A DNA stretch of 64,000 bases from Argonema antarcticum A004/B2 (GCF_023333585.1 NZ_JAIQZN010000006.1:66809-130808), one strand, 5' to 3'. Positions 34,163-42,711 are shown, numbered from the stretch's first letter. Program-made: numbers and translations. Notes: generated by a model from the letters alone, not told the origin.

Positions 34163-34900
34163 TCAAAGGTTACTTGTCATTACCATAGGCCCAGATGGAC
34201 TTTGAGGCACGGGTGACACTTCTACAGTTACAACTAACCCTGTTACCTCTAGAGCAGAGGGAGTAGGAAGTTTGACTAAAACTGTTCCCTTCTCACTTGC
34301 ATTAAACTGCCCCGAAGGTATTTTTTCACCGCGAACGACTGACCAAAGCTGATAGAACTTACCTTCAGGTAAAACAGGAAGATTCTGTAGAATCAAAACC
34401 GATTTAGGTTCGCCGGGAGTCATCACAATACGTCCAGTAGCAGCAGATGCCATGTCCATCCCTTTGAGGGAAACTAAATGAGTATCGGGATTTCGGAGCA
34501 TGGCAATCACATCTTTTTGGCGAGCCACCTCGGTTTGCACAGCAGTTAGATTTTGCCTGAGATTGTAGTTATCCCAACCGAGAGCCACAACTAATACTGC
34601 TGCAATACTTCCAGCCATCTGACGCCACGGTAAAGAAAACTGCTTTCGTGGTGACTCTTGTTTGATTTCAACATTGGCTTCTTCAAGAATAGATTGGCGA
34701 AGATGTTGTGGCAGAGTTACTTCAGGTAGGGCATAAGGCATAAGTTCCAGCACTTCTTGCAAACTATTTAGTTCCTTAGCTTGTTCAGGATGTTCTGCCA
34801 GCAGCCGCTGCAATTGCTCAGCTTCCTCAGAGCTAAGGTTGCCAAGGACATAACCAGCCATCAATTCTTCTAATTTTTCAGGCAGTTCGGGCGAACTCAT
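34163..34900 (-). CDS. Anti-sigma factor (RskA-like)
   Basis: A 245-residue protein. The cytoplasmic N-terminal ~90 residues include YVLGNLSSEEAEQLQRLLAE and YALPEVTLPQHLRQSIL. One transmembrane helix follows (MAGSIAAVLVVALGW), then an extracytoplasmic RskA-type domain (GRIVMTPGEPKSVLILQNLP, KFYQLWSVVRGEKIPSGQF). It has no zinc-binding HxxxCxxC. It sits 6 bp downstream of the ECF sigma gene and would hold it inactive at the membrane. Confidence 0.87.
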   Translation of the reverse strand: MSSPELPEKLEELMAGYVLGNLSSEEAEQLQRLLAEHPEQAKELNSLQEVLELMPYALPEVTLPQHLRQSILEEANVEIKQESPRKQFSLPWRQMAGSIAAVLVVALGWDNYNLRQNLTAVQTEVARQKDVIAMLRNPDTHLVSLKGMDMASAATGRIVMTPGEPKSVLILQNLPVLPEGKFYQLWSVVRGEKIPSGQFNASEKGTVLVKLPTPSALEVTGLVVTVEVSPVPQSPSGPMVMTSNL

Positions 34901-34906
34901 AGCGTG

Positions 34907-35497
34907 TTATTCAATAAAGTCTTTTAGGTTTTTTCTTAAGTTCAATAATCCTTGGCGAGACCAAGTTTTAATTGTTCCTAGTGGTGTATCTAACTTTTTG
35001 GCAATTTCTGATTGCGAGAGTCCATCATAATAAGCCATCTCCAAGACTTGACGCTGAGAAGAGGGAAGTTGGGCTAAAGCTGAATTGACTTGCTGGGAAC
35101 GCTGACTTAAGGAAGCTACCTCAAAAGGTGTGGGAGAGGGTGTTTCAGCCGTCATCATTTGACCCCATCGCTGGAGAAATTTCAGCTTTGTGCCACGGGA
35201 ACGTAGTTTATCAATGGCTCTAGAGCGAGTCATGGTCGTCAAAAAGCTACTGAGAGAACCGCGATCGGGATTGTACTTGCCACTACGCCAGAGATTCAGA
35301 AAAATCTCTTGTGTAAGATCTTCTGCCTCTTGGGGATTAGCCAGGATTCTGAGTGCCAATCTGTAAACAAGACTGGCATAGCGATCGTAAAGAATACCCA
35401 GAGCCTTAGATTCTCCACCCTTCAAGGCGCGAAACACTTCTGCATCTGTCTGTAGTACCTCGTTAATCGGACTGGAATCAGCAGAGTCAAGATCCAT
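34907..35497 (-). CDS. ECF-type sigma factor
   Basis: A 196-residue protein. Region 2 has LYDRYASLVYRLALRIL, EAEDLTQEIFLNLWR and LSSFLTTMTRSRAIDKLRSR. Region 4 has LPSSQRQVLEMAYYDGLSQS and GTIKTWSRQGLLNLR. I start at ATG 35497, because the longer frame begins only with TTG at 35527. It is in an operon with the anti-sigma factor. The ECF group cannot be named from sequence alone. Nearby envelope redox genes are plausible targets. Confidence 0.88.
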   Translation of the reverse strand: MDLDSADSSPINEVLQTDAEVFRALKGGESKALGILYDRYASLVYRLALRILANPQEAEDLTQEIFLNLWRSGKYNPDRGSLSSFLTTMTRSRAIDKLRSRGTKLKFLQRWGQMMTAETPSPTPFEVASLSQRSQQVNSALAQLPSSQRQVLEMAYYDGLSQSEIAKKLDTPLGTIKTWSRQGLLNLRKNLKDFIE

Positions 35498-35530
35498 AGG
35501 TTTTGAATAATAGGCGATCGCCGTCAACCG

Positions 35531-35583
35531 ATTTTAGATTTTGGATTTTGGATTTTAGATGAAAAAGTCCAAAATCCAAAATT
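35531..35583. repeat. Oligomeric GATTTTGGATTTTAGAT tract
   Basis: Direct and inverted copies of ATTTTGGATTTT and AAAATCCAAAAT lie in the sigma-gene upstream region. The remainder of 35498-35817 shows no gene or recognised operator. Confidence 0.6.
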
Positions 35584-35817
35584 GTTAGTCAAGCTTCAAA
35601 ATCGATTCCTGTTTAGGAGGCCCAGCCCAGCGTCTTTAACAACAGCATCTCATCTCTTTAAATACGATCGACAGAGCTAATTGGATGTCTTTTAGATTCT
35701 GGCAATCCAAAACGGGAGCGGATTCGTATTACTTGAGTAATCACCATGAGGCAATATCCTGGACATGGTGCGACCCGGCTTTATTAAGTACAAACACTCA
35801 GAGGGTTGAAAAAAGAT

Positions 35818-36291
35818 ATGAATTGGAAAATGCTTGGTTTAATCGCTAGTCTAACCTTAACCGCTGGTCTTAATTTCTCCGCTGCCGCTTTTAGCAACAA
35901 TCAGATTACTCCCAACAGTACCCAACTGGCTTCAACAGGTAAGCTAGCTAATGCTATGAACAAGCAGCAGTCTGGTGATGCGATGAGTAAACCTGCTGAT
36001 GCTATGAAGAAGGCTTTTTTGAGTCGGTGTAACAATTGTTTTACAGCGGTAGAGGGGGAAAAAGAGGAGCTAACCAAAGTTGTATCTGGACATCCCAACC
36101 CAAAAGAATTGCGATCGCACTCACCACCACAATTACACCCCCAACCTTCTGTAAAACTGCACTCTTTGAGCGTAATTTCCCCAAATATCGGCTCAGATAA
36201 CGACCTCCGTAAGCTAAAACCAGCAGAGGTATGCCCGCTCCCAAACCATAGAAAACCAGCAAAAAGAATGCTGTTGCTGTATCGTGCTTAA
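35818..36291 (+). CDS. Signal-peptide protein, probably truncated
   Basis: The first ~70 residues look real: signal peptide MLGLIASLTLTAGLNFSAAA and a DAMSKPADAMKK-type repeat, which I associate loosely with exported cyanobacterial proteins next to ECF sigma genes. From about residue 75 (near 36040) the frame runs antisense to the CcdA gene and reads like random sequence. The gene has probably been cut by a rearrangement and now ends in an accidental tail. ATG 35818 was chosen over TTG 35806. Confidence 0.45.
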   Translation: MNWKMLGLIASLTLTAGLNFSAAAFSNNQITPNSTQLASTGKLANAMNKQQSGDAMSKPADAMKKAFLSRCNNCFTAVEGEKEELTKVVSGHPNPKELRSHSPPQLHPQPSVKLHSLSVISPNIGSDNDLRKLKPAEVCPLPNHRKPAKRMLLLYRA

Positions 36292-36733
36292 CAGCAGCCA
36301 GAATCAGAATGCTAGCTAAAACGGAACCTGCACAGGGAGTCCAAAGCAAACCGAGTTGTGTTCCTAGCCAAAATTCGCCCACTAATCCAACTCTTACTGG
36401 TTCTTTTAGCCAACTGCCGAAACGCAAACGACTGAACAGTCGATAATTCCATTCAGGAAAAATGGCGCTGAAGCCAGCAAGGAGAAGTAACGCGATCGCT
36501 CCATTCCGCAGTAAACTAGCTAATCCGGCAAACCAGCTAGCCGTTACACCCACTAGACTGCCAATTGTAGCAAAACCAGCAATCAATCCAGCGACTAAAG
36601 CCAAAGGGCCATAGCGATGAGAAGTTAGCGATCGGCCCACCAAGATTGGCAAAATCGGCAACACACAAGGCGATAAAACTGTCAAAATTCCGGCTAAAAC
36701 TGCGATCGCAGCAGATAGATTAGAATTCGTCAT
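36041..36733 (-). CDS. ccdA: CcdA/DsbD-type transmembrane thiol transporter
   Basis: A 230-residue protein with about six helices. The two redox cysteines of the family are seen in LSPCVLPILPILVGRSL near the N-terminus and LWTPCAGSVLASIL mid-protein. CcdA passes electrons from cytoplasmic thioredoxin to the periplasmic or lumenal side. Its gene lies 4 bp after the thioredoxin-like gene, forming an operon, so that protein is the likely acceptor. Confidence 0.87.
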   Translation of the reverse strand: MTNSNLSAAIAVLAGILTVLSPCVLPILPILVGRSLTSHRYGPLALVAGLIAGFATIGSLVGVTASWFAGLASLLRNGAIALLLLAGFSAIFPEWNYRLFSRLRFGSWLKEPVRVGLVGEFWLGTQLGLLWTPCAGSVLASILILAAVKHDTATAFFLLVFYGLGAGIPLLVLAYGGRYLSRYLGKLRSKSAVLQKVGGVIVVVSAIAILLGWDVQIQLWLAPLFPPLPL

Positions 36734-36737
36734 TTAC

Positions 36738-37325
36738 TTAGCCTAATAATCTGCGAATAACTTGTTCAGTTTCGTCATAAGCACCTTCCCCAATATGGTC
36801 ATAGCGCTTAAAACCCTGACGATCTGCTAAAAATAGATGAGGCCAGTAACCGTTGTCGTAAGCATTCCAGGTTTTAAACTCATTATCCAAGGCAACCGGA
36901 TAAGTAATTTGGTGTTGTTTCAAAGCTCTTTTAACATTGTTTACATCCCGTTCAAAAGGAAATTCTGGAGTATGTATCCCAACGACCTTTAGTCCGCTTT
37001 TTGCATACTGTCGATGCCAACGAGTAATATAGGGGAGAGTGCGCTGGCAGTTGATGCAAGCAAACGTCCAGAATTGCACCAAAACGACATTGCCTTTGAG
37101 GTCAGCAGTTTTGAGAGGATCGGAATTTAGCCACTGGCTAATATTCTCAAACTCTGGTAATAACTCTCCACTTGGTGAGGTAGCAACAGCAATTGAGTTA
37201 GAAGTGTCGATAGCAGCAGAAGTTGGATTGACAGTTTTTTTTAATCCAAAGCTGAGGGCTGTTGCACCAATTCCCAACCCTAAATACCAAAATAATTCGC
37301 GTCGCCGTAGCAAGTTTTTCTTCAT
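36738..37325 (-). CDS. Exported TlpA/DipZ-like thioredoxin
   Basis: A 195-residue protein with an N-terminal anchor (LFWYLGLGIGATALSFGL) and thioredoxin fold. The active site is WTFACINCQRTLPY, a CINC form of CxxC. Further family marks are VVGIHTPEFPFERDVNNVKR and YPVALDNEFKTWNAY. This matches the thioredoxin part of DipZ/TlpA proteins. The start was chosen at ATG 37325. It is in an operon with ccdA and probably acts as a periplasmic reductant. Confidence 0.87.
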   Translation of the reverse strand: MKKNLLRRRELFWYLGLGIGATALSFGLKKTVNPTSAAIDTSNSIAVATSPSGELLPEFENISQWLNSDPLKTADLKGNVVLVQFWTFACINCQRTLPYITRWHRQYAKSGLKVVGIHTPEFPFERDVNNVKRALKQHQITYPVALDNEFKTWNAYDNGYWPHLFLADRQGFKRYDHIGEGAYDETEQVIRRLLG

Positions 37326-37365
37326 CTCGGTAAGTTCCCACAGCGTTAAGCCCGGTGCCGATACT

Positions 37366-37419
37366 AACAAAGCCTGTCTACGCAGGCTGAAATCTTAGCC
37401 TGCATAGGCAGACTTTGTT
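37366..37419. repeat. Long hairpin repeat (AACAAAGCCTGTCTACGCAG)
   Basis: AACAAAGCCTGTCTACGCAG plus GCT, an 8-base loop, then AGCCTGCATAGGCAGACTTT plus GTT, form a ~22-bp imperfect stem. The phrase TTTGTTTGTGTAGCC that follows also occurs at 17300, marking an interspersed repeat. Confidence 0.65.
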
Positions 37420-37486
37420 TGTGTAGCCGCACCCTTGAGGGTGTCGGCTTATTCAATCTACGGATAACAAAAGCGATCGGATGTTT

Positions 37487-37573
37487 TAAGTAGGTGGTCG
37501 TAAATAAACTGAACATCCAGAAACCCGGTTTCTGGGGCCCGCAGTTTTACGTTTAATTATACCCACCTACTTA
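37487..37573. repeat. TAAGTAGGTGG element, copy 2 (inverted)
   Basis: 87 bp from TAAGTAGGTGGTCGTAAATA to ATACCCACCTACTTA. It is the reverse orientation of 1298-1405, with the AAACCCGGTTTCTGG palindrome in the centre. The outer inverted repeats are well preserved. Confidence 0.75.
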
Positions 37574-37653
37574 TTTGGTGAGTTTCTTATAATTACAATC
37601 CAAAACCTAGCGGTTATCGTATGATCTTCATAAGACACTAAGACTGAAAACCT

Positions 37654-38262
37654 ATGGTGCGTGACGTTCCTGCTCAAAAATCTAAATCCCCACCTAAACC
37701 AAATCAGGCGATCGCCGCCAAAATCTTTCACTGGATTAACCTGATTAGCCTGATTTTGATGATTGGAAGTGGGCTACAAATTTACAACGCAAATCCAGTG
37801 TTTGGCGGACGAGGTGGCTGGCACTTTCCATCCATATTTTTGCTAGGAGGTTGGCTTGCTGGAGGTAGACACTGGCATTTTGCTGCTATGTGGCTATTTG
37901 CACTTAATCTACTTGGCTATGGCATATACATTTTCATTAGCCGCCGCTGGAAGCATAGGTTTGTGAGTAGCAACGATCTTAAGGCTTTGCAAAAAAGTCA
38001 GAACGTAAAACGCAAAACTTATGCTTGGCACCGATTAGCTTTCACAGCGATCATTCCTGTTTTACTGCTTGCCATTCTCACTGGTTTGGGAATGTATAAA
38101 CCAGCCCAGTTACATTGGATAGTTGATTTATTTGGTAGTTGGCAGGCGTTGCGAGTTGTTCACTTTATTTCAGTGCCAGTTTTTATCACCTTTGCAGTAA
38201 TTCACTCTTTGTTGGGTCTAAAGGTCGGAGGTTCGCGTTTAATTAAATCCATTTTTTTCTAA
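37654..38262 (+). CDS. Cytochrome b561-type membrane protein (MsrQ-like partner)
   Basis: A 202-residue protein with four main helices and His residues positioned for two b hemes (KIFHWINLISLILMIGSG, HWHFAAMWLFALNL, YAWHRLAFTAI, VVHFISVPVFITFAVIHS). It resembles the cytochrome b/b6 family used by membrane oxidoreductases. It lies 9 bp before a molybdopterin oxidoreductase and is probably its electron donor, analogous to YedZ/MsrQ though not necessarily homologous. Confidence 0.82.
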   Translation: MVRDVPAQKSKSPPKPNQAIAAKIFHWINLISLILMIGSGLQIYNANPVFGGRGGWHFPSIFLLGGWLAGGRHWHFAAMWLFALNLLGYGIYIFISRRWKHRFVSSNDLKALQKSQNVKRKTYAWHRLAFTAIIPVLLLAILTGLGMYKPAQLHWIVDLFGSWQALRVVHFISVPVFITFAVIHSLLGLKVGGSRLIKSIFF

Positions 38263-38271
38263 AGGTATATC

Positions 38272-38994
38272 ATGCGTCAGATTCAAGTTCCAAAACCCTA
38301 CTTGCCGCGCCGTCGATTTCTTCAGTTGTCTGGAATCTCCAGTCTAGGTTTAATCTTGGGCGGGTGTGGAGTAAGTTTATTTGATGATGTTGTCCAAAAA
38401 GCAACAGAACCTCTCAACGAGAGTGTGGAAACCTTATTATTCAATCCGCAAAAGCCTGTTCCAGAATTTCCGGCAAGTGCAATTGAACCAGATGCCTTGC
38501 TAGTTAATACTTTTGATTTTACCCCAGATCTCGATCCCGCAAAGTTTCGTCTGACGGTTGATGGTGAGGTTAATCGTCCGATGAGTCTTAGTCTGGCAGA
38601 AGTTGAAAGAATGCCCTTAACTTCAATGACAATTCGCCATGTTTGTGTAGAGGGTTGGGCAGCTATTGTGCAATGGGGCGGAGTGCGATTGCGCGATATC
38701 GTAGCACTTGCTCAACCTAAAGTCAATGTACGCTACGTTTACTTTAAATCTGCTGATGGCTATTACGAAAGTTGGGATTTAGCTTCGGCGTTGCATCCTC
38801 AAACGCTGTTAGCTTATCAGAAAAATGGACAACCTTTGCCTATTGAAAATGGTGCGCCTCTACGTCTAGCTTCTCCGATTAAACTAGGTTACAAACAAAG
38901 CAAGTGGATTACTCAGATTACGCTACTCAGTCAGAAGCCTCCCTCTTTGGGCTATTGGGAAGATCGGGGTTATGAGTGGTTCGCAGGGCTATAG
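38272..38994 (+). CDS. Sulfite-oxidase-like molybdopterin oxidoreductase, Tat-exported
   Basis: A 240-residue protein. RRRFLQLSGISSLGLILGG is a twin-arginine signal, with a following GGCG that might be a lipobox. The Mo-cofactor domain has FRLTVDGEVNRP, IRHVCVEGWAAIVQWGGVRL with the probable Mo-ligand Cys, and GAPLRLASPIKLGYKQSKWI. This is the YedY/MsrP-type fold without the dimerisation domain. With its cytochrome b neighbour it could reduce oxidised substrates such as methionine sulfoxide. The substrate is not proven by sequence. Confidence 0.85.
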   Translation: MRQIQVPKPYLPRRRFLQLSGISSLGLILGGCGVSLFDDVVQKATEPLNESVETLLFNPQKPVPEFPASAIEPDALLVNTFDFTPDLDPAKFRLTVDGEVNRPMSLSLAEVERMPLTSMTIRHVCVEGWAAIVQWGGVRLRDIVALAQPKVNVRYVYFKSADGYYESWDLASALHPQTLLAYQKNGQPLPIENGAPLRLASPIKLGYKQSKWITQITLLSQKPPSLGYWEDRGYEWFAGL

Positions 38995-39000
38995 ACGTTT

Positions 39001-39105
39001 TTTATAGCAACCGCTTTCGTCGGTTAGGACATTCTGAATTCCTGAAACGTTGGCGGATTCTAAACTTTTCTTCCCCTAGCCCCTAGCCCCTGGCTATATA
39101 TTCAA
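39001..39105. repeat. Interspersed repeat (copy 2 of 10552-10660)
   Basis: TATAGCAACCGCTTTCGTCG, CATTCTGAATTCCTGAAACG, TTGGCGGATTCTAAAC and a CCCTAGCCCCTAG tract match the earlier copy with few changes. It directly follows the molybdopterin gene. Confidence 0.75.
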
Positions 39106-39195
39106 CAGAACGGTAAAGCAGCCTAACGTCAACAGTTAAATCCAGCAAACTAGAAGTTCGCTGGATAAAAACAGCAGTAATTTTTGATTTAAAAA

Positions 39196-39384
39196 CTAAG
39201 CTCTGTTGATGATTTCTTTGGCCTTATCTTTGAGGTCTTCTACAGCGTGGATTACCGCTGCTTCATCCTGCTTTGCTTGACCTTCTATTTTGTCGTTGGG
39301 GTTTCCAGTGATTTCGCTAACGGCTTCCTGGACTTTACCTTCAATATTTTTGGCAACTGCCTTTGCCCGATCTTCAATGCTCAT
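39196..39384 (-). CDS. CsbD-family stress protein
   Basis: A 62-residue protein (MSIEDRAKAVAKNIEGKVQE, GNPNDKIEGQAKQDEAAV) with the CsbD four-helix pattern of GK and EGQ motifs. CsbD proteins are general-stress proteins of unknown mechanism. A good AAAGGAG ribosome site precedes the ATG. Monocistronic. Confidence 0.88.
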   Translation of the reverse strand: MSIEDRAKAVAKNIEGKVQEAVSEITGNPNDKIEGQAKQDEAAVIHAVEDLKDKAKEIINRA

Positions 39385-39545
39385 ATTAAACTCCTTTGAA
39401 CCGCTAGGGACTTAAAAATCTGAAACTCGGATGACCATATTATATTATAGGAGTTTATGGTGGTAAATAGGCTCTTCCTCTGGGAAGATATAAATAACAG
39501 GGAAAATTACTAGCTTTCCGCTAAAAGAATATCTATAAGGCCGCA

Positions 39546-39585
39546 GAGGGGAGGGGGTAAGAGGGGAGGGGGTAAGAGGGGAAAA
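39546..39585. repeat. G-rich tandem repeat
   Basis: AGGGGAGGGGGTAAG units repeat in tandem. The rest of the 39385-39731 gap contains only this tract and the hairpin near 39663. Confidence 0.6.
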
Positions 39586-39662
39586 AGAATGATCATAGAT
39601 AATCTTCTGGCCTGAACGGAGTAATCAGAAAAGCGCCCAAATGTCTAACTAATGACTCATGA

Positions 39663-39693
39663 CTGTTGACTGCAAATAGCCAACAGTCAACAG
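39663..39693 (-). terminator. Hairpin downstream of petG
   Basis: CTGTTGACTG, 11-base loop, CAGTCAACAG gives a 10-bp perfect stem about 40 bp beyond the petG stop. It may end the petG transcript. The GACTGTTGACTG phrase is also a common interspersed repeat. Confidence 0.4.
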
Positions 39694-39731
39694 TAGATTT
39701 CCGCTTTTAACCGTCTTTGGTATCAGAGCTT

Positions 39732-39845
39732 CTATAGGCCCAGCTGATTGCCGCGCTTATACTGCATATAAGCGGCGAAAAACAGCCCAGTGAGGGTAAC
39801 CAGCACTAAGCCCAGTACGATTCCTGAAAGTAGGGGTTCTACCAC
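39732..39845 (-). CDS. petG: Cytochrome b6f complex subunit V (PetG)
   Basis: A 37-residue protein from a GTG start: [20 protein letters not shown], then [16 protein letters not shown]. This is the expected full length and sequence of PetG, a single-helix subunit needed for b6f stability. AAGGAGA sits 8-14 bases upstream of GTG. It diverges from the cytochrome c gene at 40089, an arrangement that suits a shared electron-transport context. Confidence 0.9.
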   Translation of the reverse strand: MVEPLLSGIVLGLVLVTLTGLFFAAYMQYKRGNQLGL

Positions 39846-40088
39846 GTGAGTTCTCCTTGAATGTTAACGTTTATTTCCTGTATTTCATATTACTACTAGC
39901 TATTGCTGCCACGACGAAGCAACTGGGTATGATGCTAAAACTGGCTTAAGTCTAGCAGGTTAGGGCTGGACAGGTTTACAGGGGCGACATATTGGCCGAT
40001 CGCGCACTTGCCTGAAGTGTCTAGAAATTTTAAGCTATGTATATCAATAAAAATTTACTTGTATTTTCTTACCGTGCTAAGTAACCAT

Positions 40089-40463
40089 GTGGAAAAGCAG
40101 CCTAATAAACTAGAAGTCGCGATCGCGCAGCTCACCTTGATGGTTCTAGCACTGGTGCTGGCAATCCTGGTAGTGATGGTGGGCTTTCACCAGTGGCAGA
40201 TGTCCAACCCTTATGTCAAGAATGTCTTGTCGCTGAATGGCGATCCAGTGCAGGGTCATGCCATTTTTCAAATGAACTGTTCTGGGTGTCACGGTTTGAA
40301 GGCGGATGGTCGAGTGGGGCCTAGTCTGCAAGGTGTCTCGAAACATAAGTCGGAAGTCAGCCTGATTCACCAAGTTACGAGTGGCAAAACACCACCTATG
40401 CCACAGTTTCAGCCTACACCTGAAGAAATGGCCGACCTGCTGAGTTATTTGAAAAAATTATAG
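40089..40463 (+). CDS. Membrane-anchored class I cytochrome c (CytM-like)
   Basis: A 124-residue protein from a GTG at 40089. An uncleaved N-terminal helix (LTLMVLALVLAILVVMVGFH) anchors it. NCSGCHGLKADGRVGPSL is the CxxCH heme site, and TPPMPQFQPTPEEMADLLSY supplies the distal Met ligand. The anchor plus small cytochrome domain matches cyanobacterial cytochrome cM, but a generic anchored cytochrome is possible. An upstream TTG frame extension is not credible. Confidence 0.82.
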   Translation: MEKQPNKLEVAIAQLTLMVLALVLAILVVMVGFHQWQMSNPYVKNVLSLNGDPVQGHAIFQMNCSGCHGLKADGRVGPSLQGVSKHKSEVSLIHQVTSGKTPPMPQFQPTPEEMADLLSYLKKL

Positions 40464-40518
40464 CTGGAGGACACTAAGTGCTGAGTGCTGAGTCAGTACA
40501 TCAGTGCTATGAGTGTTG

Positions 40519-42255
40519 TCAGGTTTGAAACTGTTTGGCATAAAATCGGGCATAGCGATCGCCTAATTGCAACAGTTCCTCGTGAGTGCCCGATTCGAGA
40601 ATTTGCCCCTGTTCCAATACTAAAATGCGATCGGCCCGACGCACAGTAGCAAGTCTGTGGGCGATAATCAACACTGTGCGGTTTTTCATAATTCGTTCCA
40701 GCGCCTCCTGTACCAAAGCTTCCGACTCGGAATCTAGGGCGGAGGTGGCTTCGTCAAGGATGAGGATTCTGGGGTTGAGGAGGACGGCGCGTGCGATCGC
40801 AATTCTTTGTCTCTGTCCTCCCGATAAGTTTACACCCCTTTCTCCCACCCAAGTTTGATATCCTTGGGAGAATTGAGTAATAAACTGGTGAGCATTAGCA
40901 ATCTTAGCTGCCGCCTCTACCGCTTCCAAATCGAAATCAGCTTGTCCAAAAGCGATATTCTGAGCAATAGTGCCAGAAAATAAAATCGTTTCCTGGGGAA
41001 CAATCCCAATTTGTCGCCGCAGACTCCGCAACGTCACATTTTTTATATCAACGCCGTCAATAAAAATCTGCCCAATTTGGGGGTCATAAAATCGGGGTAG
41101 CAGATTCGCCAAAGTGGTTTTACCCGCACCGGATGGCCCGACTAAAGCGATCAATTCTCCCGGTGAGACTAATAAATTCATATTTTCCAGTACGGGTTTG
41201 GCGTCGTAGGAAAATGAAATATGCCGATATTCTACTTTACCCGTAACTTGTGGAAGTTCTTCTGCATCTGGGTTTTCCAGCACTTTCGGTTGAATTGCCA
41301 TCAATTCAAAAATGCGATCGACAGACGCCTCACCCTGTTTAAAATCGTTGTAATTGCTAGTAATATGGGCGATGGGGTCAATTAACAACCCCACACCAGC
41401 AATATAGCTGACAAATTCTGCGCTAGTCAGGTTACCAATAGAAATTTGCCAACCGCCTAAGAAAAATAGCAGCATGACGCTGATAGCATATAAAAATCCC
41501 ACGACTGGATTCTGAATTGCCTTGAGCTTTTCAGTTGCATACTTAGCTTGGCGATTAGATTCAGCTTCCTCAGCAAAGCGCTGAATTTGATATTCTTCTG
41601 CCGCAAAACCTTGCACCAACCGAATGCCGCTGAATACTTCTGTCAGCAAAGAAGATAAATTCGAGATCTGATTTTGACTGCGGCGGGAAAACTTGAGCAT
41701 CTGTTCGCCAAACCAACCAATTAAAATGCCCATTAACGGTGCAACTATAAAAGTGGCTAGGGTGAGTTCCCAGTTCAGATAAATCATGTAACCCAGCACT
41801 ACTATCAGCTGCAATACGCAGGGGGTAAAGTCGTGAAAGATTTTATTGACAACTTCTCCAATGCGATCGATATCTTCGGTGAGTCGATAAGTTAAATCAC
41901 CTGTCTGTGCTGTTTCAAAATAACTAAGATTGAGACGCAGCAGGTGAGAGTAAATTTTTTTACGCAACTCTAGGGCAACCGAGAGGGCTGCTTTGGCCAT
42001 AATCGAATCCTGACCGTACTGCATGATTTTCTGGATGAGGAAAACCACGGCAAGGATGCCTGATAACCGCGCCAGCGCTATTATATTGCCCTGTCCGATA
42101 AATTCGGCGATTCGCCCTGCCAATGCAGCTTGGATCGGCCAGAATACAGTAAATGCAAGGGTGCAAGTCAGTGCCTGTGCGATCGTTTTCCACTCTTGGC
42201 GGATGTAGGGGATGAGTTGGTAGTAACTAGAACGGGTTTTCAAGGCGATATCCAA
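40519..42255 (-). CDS. ABC exporter, fused permease and ATPase (MsbA-like)
   Basis: A 578-residue half-transporter. Six transmembrane helices occupy residues ~20-310. The ATPase domain (~340-578) has Walker A VGPSGAGKTTLANLLPRFYD, Q-loop IGIVPQETILF, signature VNLSGGQRQRIAIARA, Walker B ILILDEATSALDSES and H-loop IIAHRLATV. It would act as a homodimer exporting lipid, peptide or drug. The only start in frame near the 5' end is TTG at 42255, after a stop codon. Confidence 0.87.
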   Translation of the reverse strand: MDIALKTRSSYYQLIPYIRQEWKTIAQALTCTLAFTVFWPIQAALAGRIAEFIGQGNIIALARLSGILAVVFLIQKIMQYGQDSIMAKAALSVALELRKKIYSHLLRLNLSYFETAQTGDLTYRLTEDIDRIGEVVNKIFHDFTPCVLQLIVVLGYMIYLNWELTLATFIVAPLMGILIGWFGEQMLKFSRRSQNQISNLSSLLTEVFSGIRLVQGFAAEEYQIQRFAEEAESNRQAKYATEKLKAIQNPVVGFLYAISVMLLFFLGGWQISIGNLTSAEFVSYIAGVGLLIDPIAHITSNYNDFKQGEASVDRIFELMAIQPKVLENPDAEELPQVTGKVEYRHISFSYDAKPVLENMNLLVSPGELIALVGPSGAGKTTLANLLPRFYDPQIGQIFIDGVDIKNVTLRSLRRQIGIVPQETILFSGTIAQNIAFGQADFDLEAVEAAAKIANAHQFITQFSQGYQTWVGERGVNLSGGQRQRIAIARAVLLNPRILILDEATSALDSESEALVQEALERIMKNRTVLIIAHRLATVRRADRILVLEQGQILESGTHEELLQLGDRYARFYAKQFQT

Positions 42256-42289
42256 GATAAGCTATGCTTTGACATAGGCTACCACCACC

Positions 42290-42350
42290 GCGCCCTTAGA
42301 AACCGGGTTTCTTGGAGAAACCCGGTTTCTGCCTTGTACTTCATGCAACT
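42290..42350. repeat. AAACCGGGTTT palindromic repeat
   Basis: AGAAACCGGGTTTCTTGGAG followed by AAACCCGGTTTCT forms nested palindromes. The same unit is at 31148-31180, and shorter ones are at 1340, 15040, 17190 and 37515. It follows GCGCCCTTAG as in the TAAGTAGGTGG elements. Confidence 0.65.
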
Positions 42351-42358
42351 GAAACCCG

Positions 42359-42602
42359 CTATAGTGTTTCCATTTGAGATGTAAACAATGGTAAGTTGAG
42401 TTAGACGCGGTAATTAACTTAATAATGCTCACAGATAAGTCTTTTCCCGCGTCGTAACCCAACATTCACTATTAAATATGCGTTCACGACTCATTTGAAA
42501 ACGCTATATAGTATTTTTAAATAATTCGTAAACAGCAAAAGTGTTGAAACCCTTATAAAATAATGACTTTTACTTTACATCTCATTTGAAAATGCTATAT
42601 AA
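42359..42602. mobile_element. Inverted-repeat element upstream of second TPS gene
   Basis: The left end GCTATAGTGTTTCCATTTGA plus GATGTAAAC mirrors the right end TTTACATCTCATTTGAAAAT plus GCTATATA. A third internal copy, CTCATTTGAAAACGCTATAT, sits at 42491. It is about 245 bp with no coding capacity, consistent with a non-autonomous element. Confidence 0.6.
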
Positions 42603-42711
42603 GGGGGGCTAGGGGGATCTAGATTCCAGGCTTTCGGTGCGTAAATACTATTGAAGTTAACGCCAAAAAGTGATATAATAACCAAAAATCTATACAACTA
42701 AATTCCTCCTG

